In this document: one piece after another, positions 1-10,679 of the stretch
Layout: every line of letters starts with the position of its first letter
Position numbering within the stretch: the stretch's first letter is position 1
Source: Ahaetulla prasina
Lineage: Eukaryota; Chordata; Lepidosauria; Squamata; Colubridae
Length of the DNA stretch: 64,000 nucleotides
Assembly (NCBI RefSeq): GCF_028640845.1
Contig: NC_080539.1
Span: 196,890,698 to 196,954,697, forward strand
Direction: 5' to 3'
The notes under the pieces: model-generated
Told to the model about the DNA's origin: nothing
What the model saw: only the letters and a program-made list of their open reading frames with translations
The model's database searches: none
Translations under genes and position numbers: made by a program

Positions 1-275
1 AGTTTAATACATTCTCTTTGTTTTTGTAGGCTGGATTAACAATGGCATAGCCTCAGTCAATAGTGAAATAGGTTGAACTATAAATGAATAGGGAAGCCAA
101 CATAGGAGACCAACCATCCTTGTCTTCCCTTAATCATTCTAGTGTGGGATAGAATCTCCTCCAAGCGTTTTTAATTGCAAAATGAGGTTGTTGATCTCAA
201 ATTAACAGCGCAGAAGACCAGGAAAATTATTTTGAAAGGAAGTCATAAATGGATTAACTATTGATTAAGATGTGA
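1..275. other. AT-rich sequence, nothing recognised
   Basis: No coding signal, tandem repeat or element terminus is visible. The stretch ends where the truncated BovB tail begins, so it is probably the original flank of that insertion. Confidence 0.5.
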
Positions 276-735
276 ACTAAAATGAGTATAGTCAAGGCTA
301 TGGTTTTCCCAGTTGCAATGTATGGCTTGAAAATTGGACCATAAGAAAGGCTGAGTGCCAAAGAATTAAGGCCTTTGAACTGGTGCTGGAGAAGACTCCT
401 GCGAGTCCCTTGGATTGCAAGGCAATCAAACCAGTCAGTCCTAAAGGAGATCAACTCTGACTGCTCTTTAGAAGGCCGGGTCCTGAAGGTGAAAATCAAA
501 TACTTCAGCCACCTAATGAGAAGGAAGGACTCACTGGAGAAGTTCGTAATGCTGGGAAAGATTGAGGGCAAAAGAAGAATGGGATGACAGAGAGCGAGGT
601 GGCTGGATGGAGTCACTGAAGCAGTAGCATGAGTTTAAATGGACTCCAGAGGATGGTAGAGGACAGGAAAGCATAGAGGAACATTGTCCATGGGATCGCC
701 ATAGGTCGGACAAGACTTCACAACTAACAACAACA
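276..735 (+). pseudogene. BovB (RTE) LINE 3' end, 5'-truncated
   Basis: This is the extreme C-terminal part of a BovB reverse transcriptase ORF and its short 3' end. The reading MVFPVAMYG near 300 and WRRLLRVPW near 390 are typical of the BovB C-terminal domain. The same C-terminal region occurs on the minus strand at 44.4-45.1 kb. Frameshifts and stops break the frame, leaving a 70-residue piece at 375-587. The element ends in CAACAACAA-type repeats near 725-740, the usual RTE tail. All catalytic domains are missing, so the copy is dead. The downstream part, from 518, lies inside the large duplication and recurs at 4263, which shows that the BovB insertion is older than the duplication. Confidence 0.8.
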
Positions 736-899
736 AAAAAAAGATGTGAAAATATTCTTGAAATAATTAACTCAGGATTACATGGATGTATGACAATTTG
801 AACCAAAATTTCTATTTGTGAGAGAACCATTAACTGAGCCCACTCTTCATTTATACTGACCATGTTACTCTATACTTTCCCTCAAATGACTCAATGTAC

Positions 900-1163
900 T
901 TTTTTTTAAATTTACATTTATATCCCGCCCTTCTCCGAAGACTCAGGCGGCTTACAGTGTGTAAGGCAATAGTCTCATTCTATTTGTATATTTACAAAGT
1001 CAACTTATTGCCCCCCCCCAACAATCTGGGTCCTCATTTTACTTACCTTATAAGGATGGAAGGCTGAGTCAACCTTGGGCCGGGTGGGATTTGAGCCTGC
1101 AGTAATTGCAGGCTGCTGTGTTTTAATAACAGGCTATCTTACAGCCTGAGCCACCACTTCTAC
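900..1163 (-). mobile_element. tRNA-derived SINE with L2-type tail
   Basis: Read on the minus strand, the element starts with a tRNA-like head containing an A-box-like GTGGCTCAGG and a B-box-like GGCTCAAATCC. A central region with GGTTGACTCAGCC follows, then a tail with CCGCC...TTCGG...GGGCGGGATATAAAT. That tail matches the 3' hairpin of the L2-type LINEs elsewhere in the window. The duplicate copy lies at 4646-4902. Confidence 0.75.
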
Positions 1164-1339
1164 CTTATCATGTACCATATGTACATATACAGGTATAGAT
1201 ACACATGCACACATGCAACACATGCAAACGTATGTGGCTGTGCATATTTGCACATCTGAAAGGGGGCAAGTGTATTCACAAAAGACTGTAGTTCACTGAT
1301 GACAGTAAAATCAGTTGTTAAAAGATATTTCTGGGTAAA

Positions 1340-3540
1340 TGGGAGTAGCTTTTAATTTTGAAAAAAGAAGAAAGAAAAGGATAGCAAAAAAGAAAGTATA
1401 GAACAGAATCCATATTTTAGTGTTTATAGATTTTCTATATTCCAACTAAAACAGTCTATTGTGTAACAATCAGATGATATGCAACTTCAATGTAAGTCAT
1501 GGATGAGTGGTTTACAACTGTATCTTTCAAGTGGGAGGAATCTAGGCATGTTTGTTGCTTGCCATGAGCCAGGCTTGTCATGACATCTGAAAATGACAGT
1601 GTTTTGCATTATTATAATTTCTAGTGATTCATAATTCTGCTTATTGTACGCTGCATTTTATCATGTTCTGCTGAGTTCTTTTAAACCCCAGCTTGCCTCA
1701 ATATGTTTCAAGATTAAGAAGAAAACCAGTCTTCATTACATCTACTAATGAGTGGTGGAAAAGATAGCAGGCTTTGTCTCTGAACTAAACTAAATAAGGT
1801 TTAAAGAACAGCAAAGCCTACCTCTGTATTATTTCCTCATAGTAGTTTTGAGGAGTCCCTTTTTTTCTATTTTCTTTTCAAGAATCCAGAGCTTTTTTAG
1901 CTGAAGAATTTGTCTTTTTAGCCTGTGATAGCCCAATAAAACCACTATTTAATAGACTAATCAGGAGAAAGAAGTATAGATTATTTTTTCTACTCCACCG
2001 AATATTTAAGCACATGATTTCTGTCAATTAGTGATATTTGCATAATTATACAAACTACATAACTTGCTGCATACCAAATTTAACTCCCTCATCTAGGCAT
2101 CTTGGGATGCAACAGGTCTATCTGTCATTTCAAAGAGATGTCCAATCTGTGCAAGATTTATGGTCAATTAACTTGAACAACTGGGCAATGTCATGGAATT
2201 TCACCCACTAAAAATTCTAATTTTCTTTCATTCTGGAAGTTGTGCCATCATGCAAAATTTTCTGATGGCACCTGGCACTTGAAAAGACTTCCCTGCCATA
2301 ACTCAGTAATAAATAGTAGACTAATAGTTTTTCCCTTGTTCATCCCAATATACCACATGGAAATCACAATAAAACTTAATTGTGCTAATATCTGGCAAGA
2401 GGAAGAAAAATGTGGGTTTTTTGAAATCCAAAGCTATTAAATAATTACATCCCAAAAGACTTAACTGTCTTTTATAACAGCAGTATCTATAAATACTGGA
2501 TACTCCTATCATTCAGTCAAAATGTCACATAACTTTTAAATCTAAATATTTATGTAGATGATTAAGTTATAACTTTGTGGTTATTGTTTTAGAAAATATA
2601 TTCTCTTCTCAAATCTAATGAAAAAAAGTACAATGTCTTTTTGGGTTTTTATTTATTTTATGATTGCTACTTGTGAATCTTTATGTTTTAGGTAGAACAT
2701 TCAAAATTCAGTTTCACTGAAGTTCTGCAATTTTAATTGAACTAGAGATTTAAAAGAAAGACAGCTAACTGATTAGCTATTGTGAATGTGCCAAACTTTG
2801 CCAGGTACTTTATTGATTTTCTGTATTGCAAAGTTAAAAACTATCATGAGAAATTATTCTGATAAGAAATAATATTGAAATATTTTTGATATATTAAATA
2901 TATTATTAAAATAAATTCGCTATACCTTATTTATGCAAGATATAGATACTCCAGACAATAACTTTACTTCTAACTTAATCAAGTTAGATCAATATACAAG
3001 TTTCCCTGTGAACAAAAACTCTTAGAATAAAAACAAAAACAAAAGTAAAATCCATAAAAATAAAAATAAACACAATGAACTACAGTAAAACCTTAGTTAA
3101 TAAGAGACACCAAAAGAATACCACAAGCAATTTTTTTCAAAAAATACCACAGAAGTAAACTCTTTAAAACAATATTGACCAGTCCAAGAGAATATAAATA
3201 TGTTCAATGAATGCCAAACAATGAGTAATAAAGTAGGCACCAGAAAGAGCTTTTTAGCTGAAGTATTCGATAAAAGAACACTGGAAAATTCATAGCTCAA
3301 TACTCAGACTGACTCTGATGATGATATCAGGCTCAAGAGGAATATATGGAGAATGGGTTTGTTCAGATATGGTTCTTTGCTCATTATAGACACATACTTG
3401 TTAAGTATAAAGAATGTCTTCTTCCAGACAATGAGGTCTAGAATAACAGTCTAAGATATTTATGAGAATACCCTGCTCAATAACATTCACACTGATTTGA
3501 CAATTATCGCTTTATGATCATTTGAGGAAAAATAGTTTAG
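1340..3540. other. AT-rich non-coding part of copy 1
   Basis: About 2.2 kb with no recognised element and only short chance ORFs. A 66-residue frame at 2240-2440 recurs in copy 2, but that follows from the recent duplication and is not evidence of coding. Confidence 0.6.
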
Positions 3541-3565
3541 CAAGCCAAGATTGATGGAAATGTGG

Positions 3566-4192
3566 AAGAAAAGGATAGCAAAAAAGAAAGTATAGAACAG
3601 AATCCATATTTTAGTGTTTATAGATTTTCTATATTCCAACTAAAACAGTCTATTGTGTAACAATCAGATGATATGCAACTTCAATGTAAGTCATGGATGA
3701 GTGGTTTACAGCTGTATCTTTCAAGTGGGAGGAATCTAGGCATGTTTGTTGCTTGCCATGAGCCAGGCTTGTCATGACATCTGAAAATGACAGTGTTTTG
3801 CATTATTATAATTTCTAGTGATTCATAATTCTGCTTATTGTACGCTGCATTTTATCATGTTCTGCTGAGTTCTTTTAAACCCCAGCTTGCCTCAATATGT
3901 TTCAAGATTAAGAAGAAAACCAGTCTTCATTACATCTACTAATGAGTGGTGGAAAAGATAGCAGGCTTTGTCTCTGAACTAAACTAAATAAGGTTTAAAG
4001 AACAGCAAAGCCTACCTCTGTATTATTTCCTCATAGTAGTTTTGAGGAGTCCCTTTTTTTCTATTTTCTTTTCAAGAATCCAGAGCTATTAAATAATTAC
4101 ATCCCAAAAGACTTAACTGTCTTTTATAACAGCAGTATCTATAAATACTGGATACTCCTATCATTCAGTCAAAATGTCACATAACTTTTAAA
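3566..4192 (+). repeat. Internally deleted third copy of the duplicated block
   Basis: Positions 3566-4085 match 1372-1890 of copy 1. The sequence then jumps directly to the equivalent of 2434-2540, starting at GCTATTAAATAATTAC. The roughly 545-bp deletion has short microhomology (AGCT) at the join. The piece ends at an ATTTAAATC repeat. It shows that the locus was rearranged more than once. Confidence 0.8.
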
Positions 4193-4256
4193 TCATTTAA
4201 ATCATTTAAATCATTTAAATCATTTTAAATCATTTAAATCATTTAAATCATTCTCA
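4189..4256. repeat. (ATTTAAATC)n 9-bp tandem repeat
   Basis: About seven units of a 9-bp motif whose ATTTAAAT core is palindromic. It lies exactly at the boundary between the partial copy and copy 2. It probably arose from the CTTTTAAATC end of the partial copy. Such AT-rich self-complementary tracts can extrude hairpins. Confidence 0.85.
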
Positions 4257-4262
4257 TTTAAT

Positions 4263-4482
4263 GAGAAGGAAGGACTCACTGGAGAAGTACGTAATGCTGG
4301 GAAAGATTGAGGGCAAAAGAAGAATGGGATGACAGAGAGCGAGGTGGCTGGATGGAGTCACTGAAGCAGTAGCATGAGTTTAAATGGACTCCAGAGGATG
4401 GTAGAGGACAGGAAAGCATAGAGGAACATTGTCCATGGGATCGCCATAGGTCGGACAAGACTTCACAACTAACAACAACAAC
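4263..4482 (+). pseudogene. BovB 3' tail fragment (duplicate)
   Basis: This is the second copy of the BovB terminus at 518-735. Its left end coincides with the duplication breakpoint, so the truncation comes from the rearrangement and not from retrotransposition. It encodes nothing usable. Confidence 0.8.
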
Positions 4483-4645
4483 AAAAAGATGTGAAAATAT
4501 TCTTGAAATAATTAACTCAGGATTACATGGATGTATGACAATTTGAACCAAAATTTCTATTTGTGAGAGAACCATTAACTGAGCCCACTCTTCATTTATA
4601 CTGACCATGTTACTCTATACTTTCCCTCAAATGACTCAATGTACT

Positions 4646-4902
4646 TTTTTAATTTACATTTATATCCCGCCTTCTCCCGAAGGACTCAGGGCGGCTTACA
4701 GTGTGTAAGGCAATAGTCTCATTCTATTTGTATATTTACAAAGTCAACTTATTGCCCCCCCAACAATCTGGGTCCTCATTTTACCTATCTTATAAGGATG
4801 GAAGGCTGAGTCAACCTTGGGCCGGGTGGGATTTGAGCCTGCAGTAATTGCAGGCTGGTGTGTTTTAATAACAGGCTATCTTACAGCCTGAGCCACCACT
4901 TC
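4646..4902 (-). mobile_element. tRNA-derived SINE (duplicate copy)
   Basis: This is the duplicate of the SINE at 900-1163, with the same tRNA-like head and L2-like tail. Its tail reads CTCCCGAAGGACTCAGGGCGG, with three bases that copy 1 lacks. The copies therefore differ mainly by single-base indels in short runs. Confidence 0.75.
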
Positions 4903-6779
4903 TACCTTATCATGTACCATATGTACATATACAGGTATAGATACACATGCACACATGCAACACATGCAACGTATGTGACTGTGCATGTTGCACATCTGAA
5001 AGGGGCAAGTGTATTCACAAAAGACTGTAGTTCACTGATGACAGTAAAATCAGTTGTTAAAAGATATTTCTGGGTAAATGGGAGTAGCTTTTAATTTTGG
5101 AAAAAGAAGAAAGAAAAGAATAGCAAAAAAGAAAGTATAGAACAGAATCCATATTTTAGTGTTTATAGATTTTCTATATTCCAACTAAAACAGTCTATTG
5201 TGTAACAATCAGATGATATGCAACTTCAATGTAAGTCATGGATGAGTGGTTTACAGCTGTATCTTTCAAGTGGGAGGAATCTAGGCATGTTTGTTGCTTG
5301 CCATGAGCCAGGCTTGTCATGACATCTGAAAATGACAGTGTTTTGCATTATTATAATTTCTAGTGATTCATAATTCTGCTTATTGTACGCTGCATTTTAT
5401 CATGTTCTGCTGAGTTCTTTTAAACCCCAGCTTGCCTCAATATGTTTCAAGATTAAGAAGAAAACCAGTCTTCATTACATCTACTAATGAGTGGTGGAAA
5501 AGATAGCAGGCTTTGTCTCTGAACTAAACTAAATAAGGCTTAAAGAACAGCAAAGCCTACCTCTGTATTATTTGCTCATAGTAGTTTTGAGGAGTCCCTT
5601 TTTTTCTATTTTCCTTTCAAGAATCCAGAGCTTTTTTAGCTGAAGAATTTGTCTTTTTAGCCTGTGGTAGCCCAATAAAACCACTATTTAATAGAATAAT
5701 CAGGAGAAAGAAGTATAGATTATTTTTTCTACTCCACCGAATATTTAAGCACATGATTTCTGTCAATTAGTGATATTTGCATAATGATGTCATTATACAA
5801 ACTACATAACTTGCTGCATACCGAATTTAACTCCCTCATCTAGGCATCTTGGGATGCAACAGGTCTATCTGTAATTTCAAAGAGATGTCCAGTCTGTGTA
5901 AGATTTATGGTCAATTAACTTGAACAACTGGGCAATGTCATGGAATTTCACCCACTAAAAATTCTAATTTTCTTTCATTCTGGAAGTTGTGCCATCATGC
6001 AAAATTTTCTGATGGCACCTGGCACTTGAAAAGACTTCCCTGCCATAACTCAGTAATAAATAGTAGACTAATAGTTTTTCCCTTGTTCATCCCAATATAC
6101 CACATGGAAATCACAATAAAACTTAATTGTGCTAATATCTGGCAGGAGGAAGAAGAATGTGGGGTTTTTGAAATCCAGAGCTATTAAATAATTACATCCC
6201 AAAAGACTTAACTGTCTTTTATAACAGCAGTATCTATAAATACTGGATACTCCTATCATTCAGTCAAAATGTCACATAACTTTTAAATCTAAATATTTAT
6301 GTAGATGATTAAGTTATAACTTTGTGGTTATTGTTTTAGAAAATATATTCTCTTCTCAAATCTAATGAAAAAAAGTACAATGGCTTTTTGGGTTTTTATT
6401 TATTTTATGATTGCTACTTGTGAATCTTTATGTTTTAGGTAGAACATTCAAAATTCAGTTTCACTGAAGTTCTGCAATTTTAATTGAACTAGAGATTTAA
6501 AAGAAAGACAGCTAACTGATTAGCTATTGTGAATGTGCCAAACTTTGCCAGGTACTTTATTGATTTTCTGTATTGCAAAGTTAAAAACTATCATGAGAAA
6601 TTATTCTGATAAGAAATAATATTGAAATATTTTTGATATATTAAATATATTATTAAAATAAATTTGCTATACCTTATTTATTCAAGATATAGATACTCCA
6701 GACAATAACTTTACTTCTAACTTAATCAGACAATGATAGGATTATTTTATTTTATTTAATGTCTAAAATATACAAGTTT

Positions 6780-6905
6780 CCCTGTGAACAAAAACTCTTA
6801 GAATAAAAACAAAAACAAAAGTAAAATCCATAAAAATAAAAATAAACATAAAAATAAAAATAAAAACAAAAACAAAAGTAAAATCCATAAAAATAAAAAT
6901 AAACA
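6780..6905. repeat. A-rich direct duplication specific to copy 2
   Basis: A segment of about 57-63 bp made of AAAAATAAAAATAAAC and ACAAAAACAAAAGTAAAATCC-type sequence is present twice in copy 2 and once in copy 1. It is a small expansion by slippage or unequal exchange after the large duplication. Confidence 0.75.
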
Positions 6906-7609
6906 TAATGAACTACAGTAAAACCTTAGTTAATAAGAGACACCAAAAGAATACCACAAGCAATTTTTTTCAAAAAATACCACAGAAGTAAACTCTTTAA
7001 AACAATATTGACCAGTCCAAGAGAATATAAATATGTTCAATGAATGCCAAACAATGAGTAATAAAGTAGGCACCAGAAAGAGCTTTTTAGCTGAAGTATT
7101 CGATAAAAGAACACTGGAAAATTCATAGCTCAATACTCAGACTGACTCTGATGATGATATCAGGCTCAAGAGGAATATATGGAGAATGGGTTTGTTCAGA
7201 TATGGTTCTTTGCTCATTATAGACACATACTTGTTAAGTAAGGGGTCCATGTACCCCAATTTTGCATTCATGAGTATTCTGTTTATGGAATTTATGAAGC
7301 ACTAATTTAAAATTTCAGAAAGGAAAATCAGTGACACTGGAATACATCTATTGTAAAATAATTGCTTAATAGTAGCTGTAATTACGGTAATACTTCGGAT
7401 TTCTTCAAAAAAAAAAACATTATAGGAACACATTTGTCTATAAGAAAGAATTTTGAGTACAAATATGACAACCTCTCTTTGTTTCAAAAAATTTGAGGCC
7501 TTTTACATTAGTTTTTTAAATACTGCATGAAATAGTTTAGCAAGCCAAGATTGATGGAAATGTGGAAGAAAAGGATAATGATTGAAAGAAGAGTAATTCC
7601 CCCTCCTCA

Positions 7610-7765
7610 AGCGTAATATTTATTTATTTTTTATTTATTTATTAAATTTTTATACCGCCCTTCTCCCGAAGGACTCAGGGCGGTGTACAGCCAAAGATAA
7701 AACACAATACATATACAATTAAAACCAACAATTAAAACCTAGCAAATTACAAAAGGCTGATAATT
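7610..7765 (-). mobile_element. L2-type LINE 3' UTR fragment
   Basis: On the minus strand this is the last ~150 bp of the L2-type LINE: AT-rich 3' UTR, the hairpin CCGCCCTGAGTCCTTCGGGAG...GGGCGG at about 7654-7685, and a TTTATTTA tail. No coding sequence remains. Confidence 0.75.
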
Positions 7766-7766
7766 A

Positions 7767-8140
7767 AAGCGGAGACTCCTCCCCTATTAAGTTTATCGCG
7801 CCTGAAGCCGGATTAGGCTAGCGATTGGGAGTGATTGCAGCTGGCTTGGGAGGGAGACATCAGAGCAAAGATTTCTCTCTTTTTGAATTTATCGCGCCTG
7901 AAGCCGTATTGGCTAGCGATCTGAGCTGCTTGCAATTGCCTTGAGGACGGAGGCATTAAAGCGGAGACTCCTCCCCTATTAAGTTTATCGCGCCTGAAGC
8001 CGGATTAGGCTAGCGATTGGGAGTGATTGCAGCTGGCTTGGGAGGGAGACATCAGAGCAAAGATTTCTCTCTTTTTTAATTCATCGCGCCTGAAGCCGAA
8101 TTTGGCTAGCGATTTGAAGAGCCTGCAGCTGGCTTGTGGA
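7767..8140. repeat. 191-bp tandem repeat with ~95-bp sub-units
   Basis: AAGCGGAGACTCCTCCCC occurs at 7767 and again at 7958, a period of 191 bp. Within it, TCGCGCCTGAAGCCG followed by TTGGCTAGCGAT-type sequence occurs four times, near 7796, 7893, 7987 and 8084. A half-unit of about 95 bp therefore seems to have been duplicated and then duplicated again as a pair. Confidence 0.85.
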
Positions 8141-8269
8141 GTTAACCATTGGAGCACGATTCTTCGACTCGCAAGTATACTTCCCGTATTTCCAATGGTC
8201 TTAGGCGACTCCTGGCAAATCATCATTCAACCCCCAACGGGGTCGCGACCCACAGGTTGAGAACCGCTG
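7767..8269 (-). mobile_element. SPIN-like hAT non-autonomous element, one end
   Basis: The right end at 8231-8269 reads inward on the minus strand as CAGCGGTTCTCAACC, then GGGTCGCGACCCC, then GTCGCCTAAGACCAT. This is a hAT-type terminus and resembles, from memory, the SPIN family known for horizontal transfer among tetrapods. The adjoining 7767-8140 is a tandem repeat. No matching second terminus or 8-bp target duplication was found, so the left end is lost or was replaced by the neighbouring L2 tail. There is no transposase. Confidence 0.55.
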
Positions 8270-8399
8270 GTCTAAGAGATATTCCCAAGGGGCCACTGTA
8301 GGACCAGATGCACTTCTATAGGAAGGGAATTCTAGAATATTGAGGTTATGACTCAGAATACCTGATGTCCAGCTAATACTGTTCCTGTCCTAATGTTCC

Positions 8400-8530
8400 C
8401 TTTGATTGTATCCAATTCATATAGTTATTTCATGCTTATGCTTATATATATGCTTATATATCATATAGTTATTTCATGCTTATGCTTTTATAAACTGTTG
8501 TGACAAATAAATAAATTTTTAAAAAAATAC
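8400..8530 (+). repeat. Unidentified element tail with 46-bp direct repeat
   Basis: CATATAGTTATTTCATGCTTATGCTT occurs twice, 46 bp apart, near 8417 and 8463. The stretch ends in ACAAATAAATAAATTTTTAAAA, like a retroelement tail. I cannot name the family. Confidence 0.4.
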
Positions 8531-8534
8531 CCTC

Positions 8535-9235
8535 TGGATTTCATGTAAGCCTGGAATCTCAGCAGGCCTTCTCTGAATGTGGAAAATCATTACTAGCATT
8601 ACAGACCCACTTCCATGTTATACACATATACATAGAGGGAATTGGACCAGAACTACTTGACCAGCCAGTTGAATGAGCTCTAAATGTAATTCTACTGTAG
8701 CAGATTTCTATAGCCAGCAGTCCAATTGCTGAATTCTGAATAAGTTGCTATCTTCAAGTAATCTTCAAGAGAGCTGAATACAATAATCCAATTGTGTGGT
8801 GATCAGGGCATGTAAGACTTCCTGATCAGGTATATCCATAACTGGTTAGCAGCTGTGGTTGCATGAAGACTCCACTGTAACAACTTCCACCGGCTACTAT
8901 AACCAAAATCCATGATTTGAATCCCTTTCACTTAACATAAAAGTCCTAAAACAAACTGAAAATAAAACATATTATAGAGTCCTATAGGCCAGGAACAAAT
9001 TTTTTTGGTAATTTTATATTTGATTTTATATTATTAAATTAATTTTATGAAATGAAAAGAGTAACCTATCAAAAGCTGCGGTCCTGCAAAGTCTGATTAA
9101 AAAAAACATTCAGACAAAGTCTGAGAAAAAAAATTCTGATCCGGAAAAAAAGAGTGTATCAGAGAAATATATCTTTAAAATAACAGTTAAAATGGAAGAT
9201 CTTAAGAACTGTTTGCTAAAAAATATTAAGTAAAA
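8535..9235. other. AT-rich non-coding DNA
   Basis: No ORF, tandem repeat or element end was recognised here. Confidence 0.5.
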
Positions 9236-9237
9236 TG

Positions 9238-9455
9238 CCGTATTTATGAACCAGTTTAATGTAGTGGTACTAGCTTAGAAACTGGGAAACTGTGAGGTCA
9301 AGTCCTGCCTTAGGCATGAAAACTGGCTGGGTGACACTCTCAACCCAACTCACATCAAAGGGATATTGTGGTGGACAAAATAGGAGAGGGAAAGAGCATT
9401 GCAGTGTTTTGCTGCCTTGAGTTATTTATAAAAAATAATACAGGCAAGATAAAAC
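9238..9455 (+). mobile_element. tRNA-derived SINE (second family)
   Basis: The head ACCAGTTTAATGTAGTGGT is followed by a B-box-like GGTCAAGTCCTGCC, then AACCCAACTCACATC and the tail GCCTTGAGTTATTTATAAAAAATAATACAGGCAAGAT. It is degenerate. A minus-strand relative lies at 16165-16310. Confidence 0.6.
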
Positions 9456-9786
9456 CTTAAAAAAATAATTATATAAATTTAAAGAAATATACAGGAAAAT
9501 ATATATTCATAAAATAAATACAGATGCAAATTATGAAGTAAGATTCTAACCGATATTATCTTTTGTTTAAAAAAAGAAAAGAAAAAATATGCCCTGGCTA
9601 AAAATTAATTTGGAATATTGATGAAATCTAGAATAAAAAATATCTTTATCAAACAAATTTCATTATAAAAGAATCAATATGCCAAGAAACTTTTCTTAAA
9701 GCTCAAATTACTTTTTGTACATGGACAAATAATTTCAGTGACCTATTATTATGTATGTTATGTCAGAATTAAATTCAGTCACAAAG
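9456..9786. other. AT-rich non-coding DNA
   Basis: Very A/T-rich, with no recognised element. Confidence 0.5.
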
Positions 9787-9835
9787 AACTAGACCCGTGA
9801 TGGCGAACCACTGGCACACGTGCCAAAGGTGACAC

Positions 9836-10544
9836 ACCGGGATGCCCTATGCACGGTCACCCACGCACTCGTGACGTCTCGCCTGGATTACTGCAATGCT
9901 CTCTACATGGGGCTCCCCTTGAAGGGCATCCGGAGGCTGCAGTTGGTCCAGAATGCGGCTGCGCGGGTGATAGATGGAGCCCCTCGTGGCTCCCGCATGA
10001 CACCCATCCTGCGCAGACTGCACTGGCTACCTGTGGCCTTCCGGGTGCGCTTCAAGGTTTTGGTGACCACCTTTAAAGCGCTTCATGGCATTGGGCCGGG
10101 TTATTTACGGGACCGCCTACTGCTACCGAATGCCTCTCACCGACCCGTGCGCTCTCATAGAGAGGGTCTCCTCAGGGTGCCGTCAGCGAGGCAATGTCAC
10201 CTGGCGGCGCCCAGGGGAAGGGCCTTCTCTGTGGGGGCTCCCACCCTCTGGAACGAACTACCCCCCGGCCTTCGTCAGCTTTCGGACCTTCGGACCTTCC
10301 GCCGCGGGCTCAAAACATACCTATTTAATTGTGCAGGACTGAGCTAGATTTTAAATTTATGGGTTTTAACTGGGTTTTATTTTTTATATTTTAAAATACG
10401 GGCTTATAGAATAAGTTTTCTAATTGTTTTTATAGTGTATTTATGTATTTATGTGTTTTTTTAAGTGCCTGTAAACCGCCCTGAGTCCTTCGGGAGATAG
10501 GGCGGTATATAAATATGATTAATGAAATGAAATGAAATGAAATG
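9836..10544 (+). pseudogene. L2-type LINE ORF2 C-terminus, 5'-truncated
   Basis: An open frame to about 10345 encodes the C-terminal ~170 residues of the L2-type polymerase. It carries the family signatures SRLDYCNALYMGLP, LQLVQNAAAR, LHWLPVAFRVRFKVL, APTLWNELPPGLR and a final LKTYLFNCAGLS. It is followed by an AT-rich 3' UTR, the CCGCCCTGAGTCCTTCGGGAG hairpin near 10475-10505, and a terminal (AAATG)n repeat. Endonuclease and reverse transcriptase are absent because of 5' truncation, which is typical of target-primed integration. It lies inside the hAT-A element and so inserted after it. The frame has no stop, suggesting modest age. It has no independent function. Confidence 0.88.
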
Positions 10545-10679
10545 TAGCCATATCAGTGGGCACGCCGGCTCAGTTCCAGCGCGCATGCGCATGCCAGCCA
10601 GCTGATTTTTGGACCTTCTCGGCCCACTAGAAGTAGGGAAACAAGCTGTTTCCTGCCTCCGGAGGGCCTGCGGCAGGTG

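Larger units (their letters stand above)
518..3565 (+). repeat. Segmental duplication, copy 1 (~3.05 kb)
   Basis: The block matches 4263-7585 almost base for base, with scattered substitutions and small indels. It contains the BovB tail, a SINE, and long AT-rich sequence with no coding content. The two copies diverge inside: 3407-3530 here is replaced by an unrelated ~290-bp segment at 7240-7530. The right end stops within GAAGAAAAGGATA, a motif also present at the start of the next partial copy, so an 11-bp microhomology sits at that junction. An assembly artefact that placed two haplotypes in tandem is the main alternative to a true duplication. Confidence 0.85.
4263..7585 (+). repeat. Segmental duplication, copy 2 (~3.3 kb)
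   Basis: It matches copy 1 from the BovB tail onward. Differences include GATGTCAT inserted near 5785, a changed segment at 6727-6770, an extra A-rich duplication at about 6843-6905, and a unique block at 7240-7530. It continues past the copy 1 breakpoint into ATAATGATTGAAAGAAG, so it probably keeps the ancestral right flank. Confidence 0.85.

Noticed and set aside
2240..2440. 66-residue ORF conserved at 5987-6187 as a possible small gene
   Set aside because: The conservation reflects the recent tandem duplication. Overlapping antisense frames are equally preserved, and no domain is present.
7767..8140. CRISPR array
   Set aside because: The repeats are directly adjacent and long (95/191 bp), without unique spacers, in a vertebrate-type genome.
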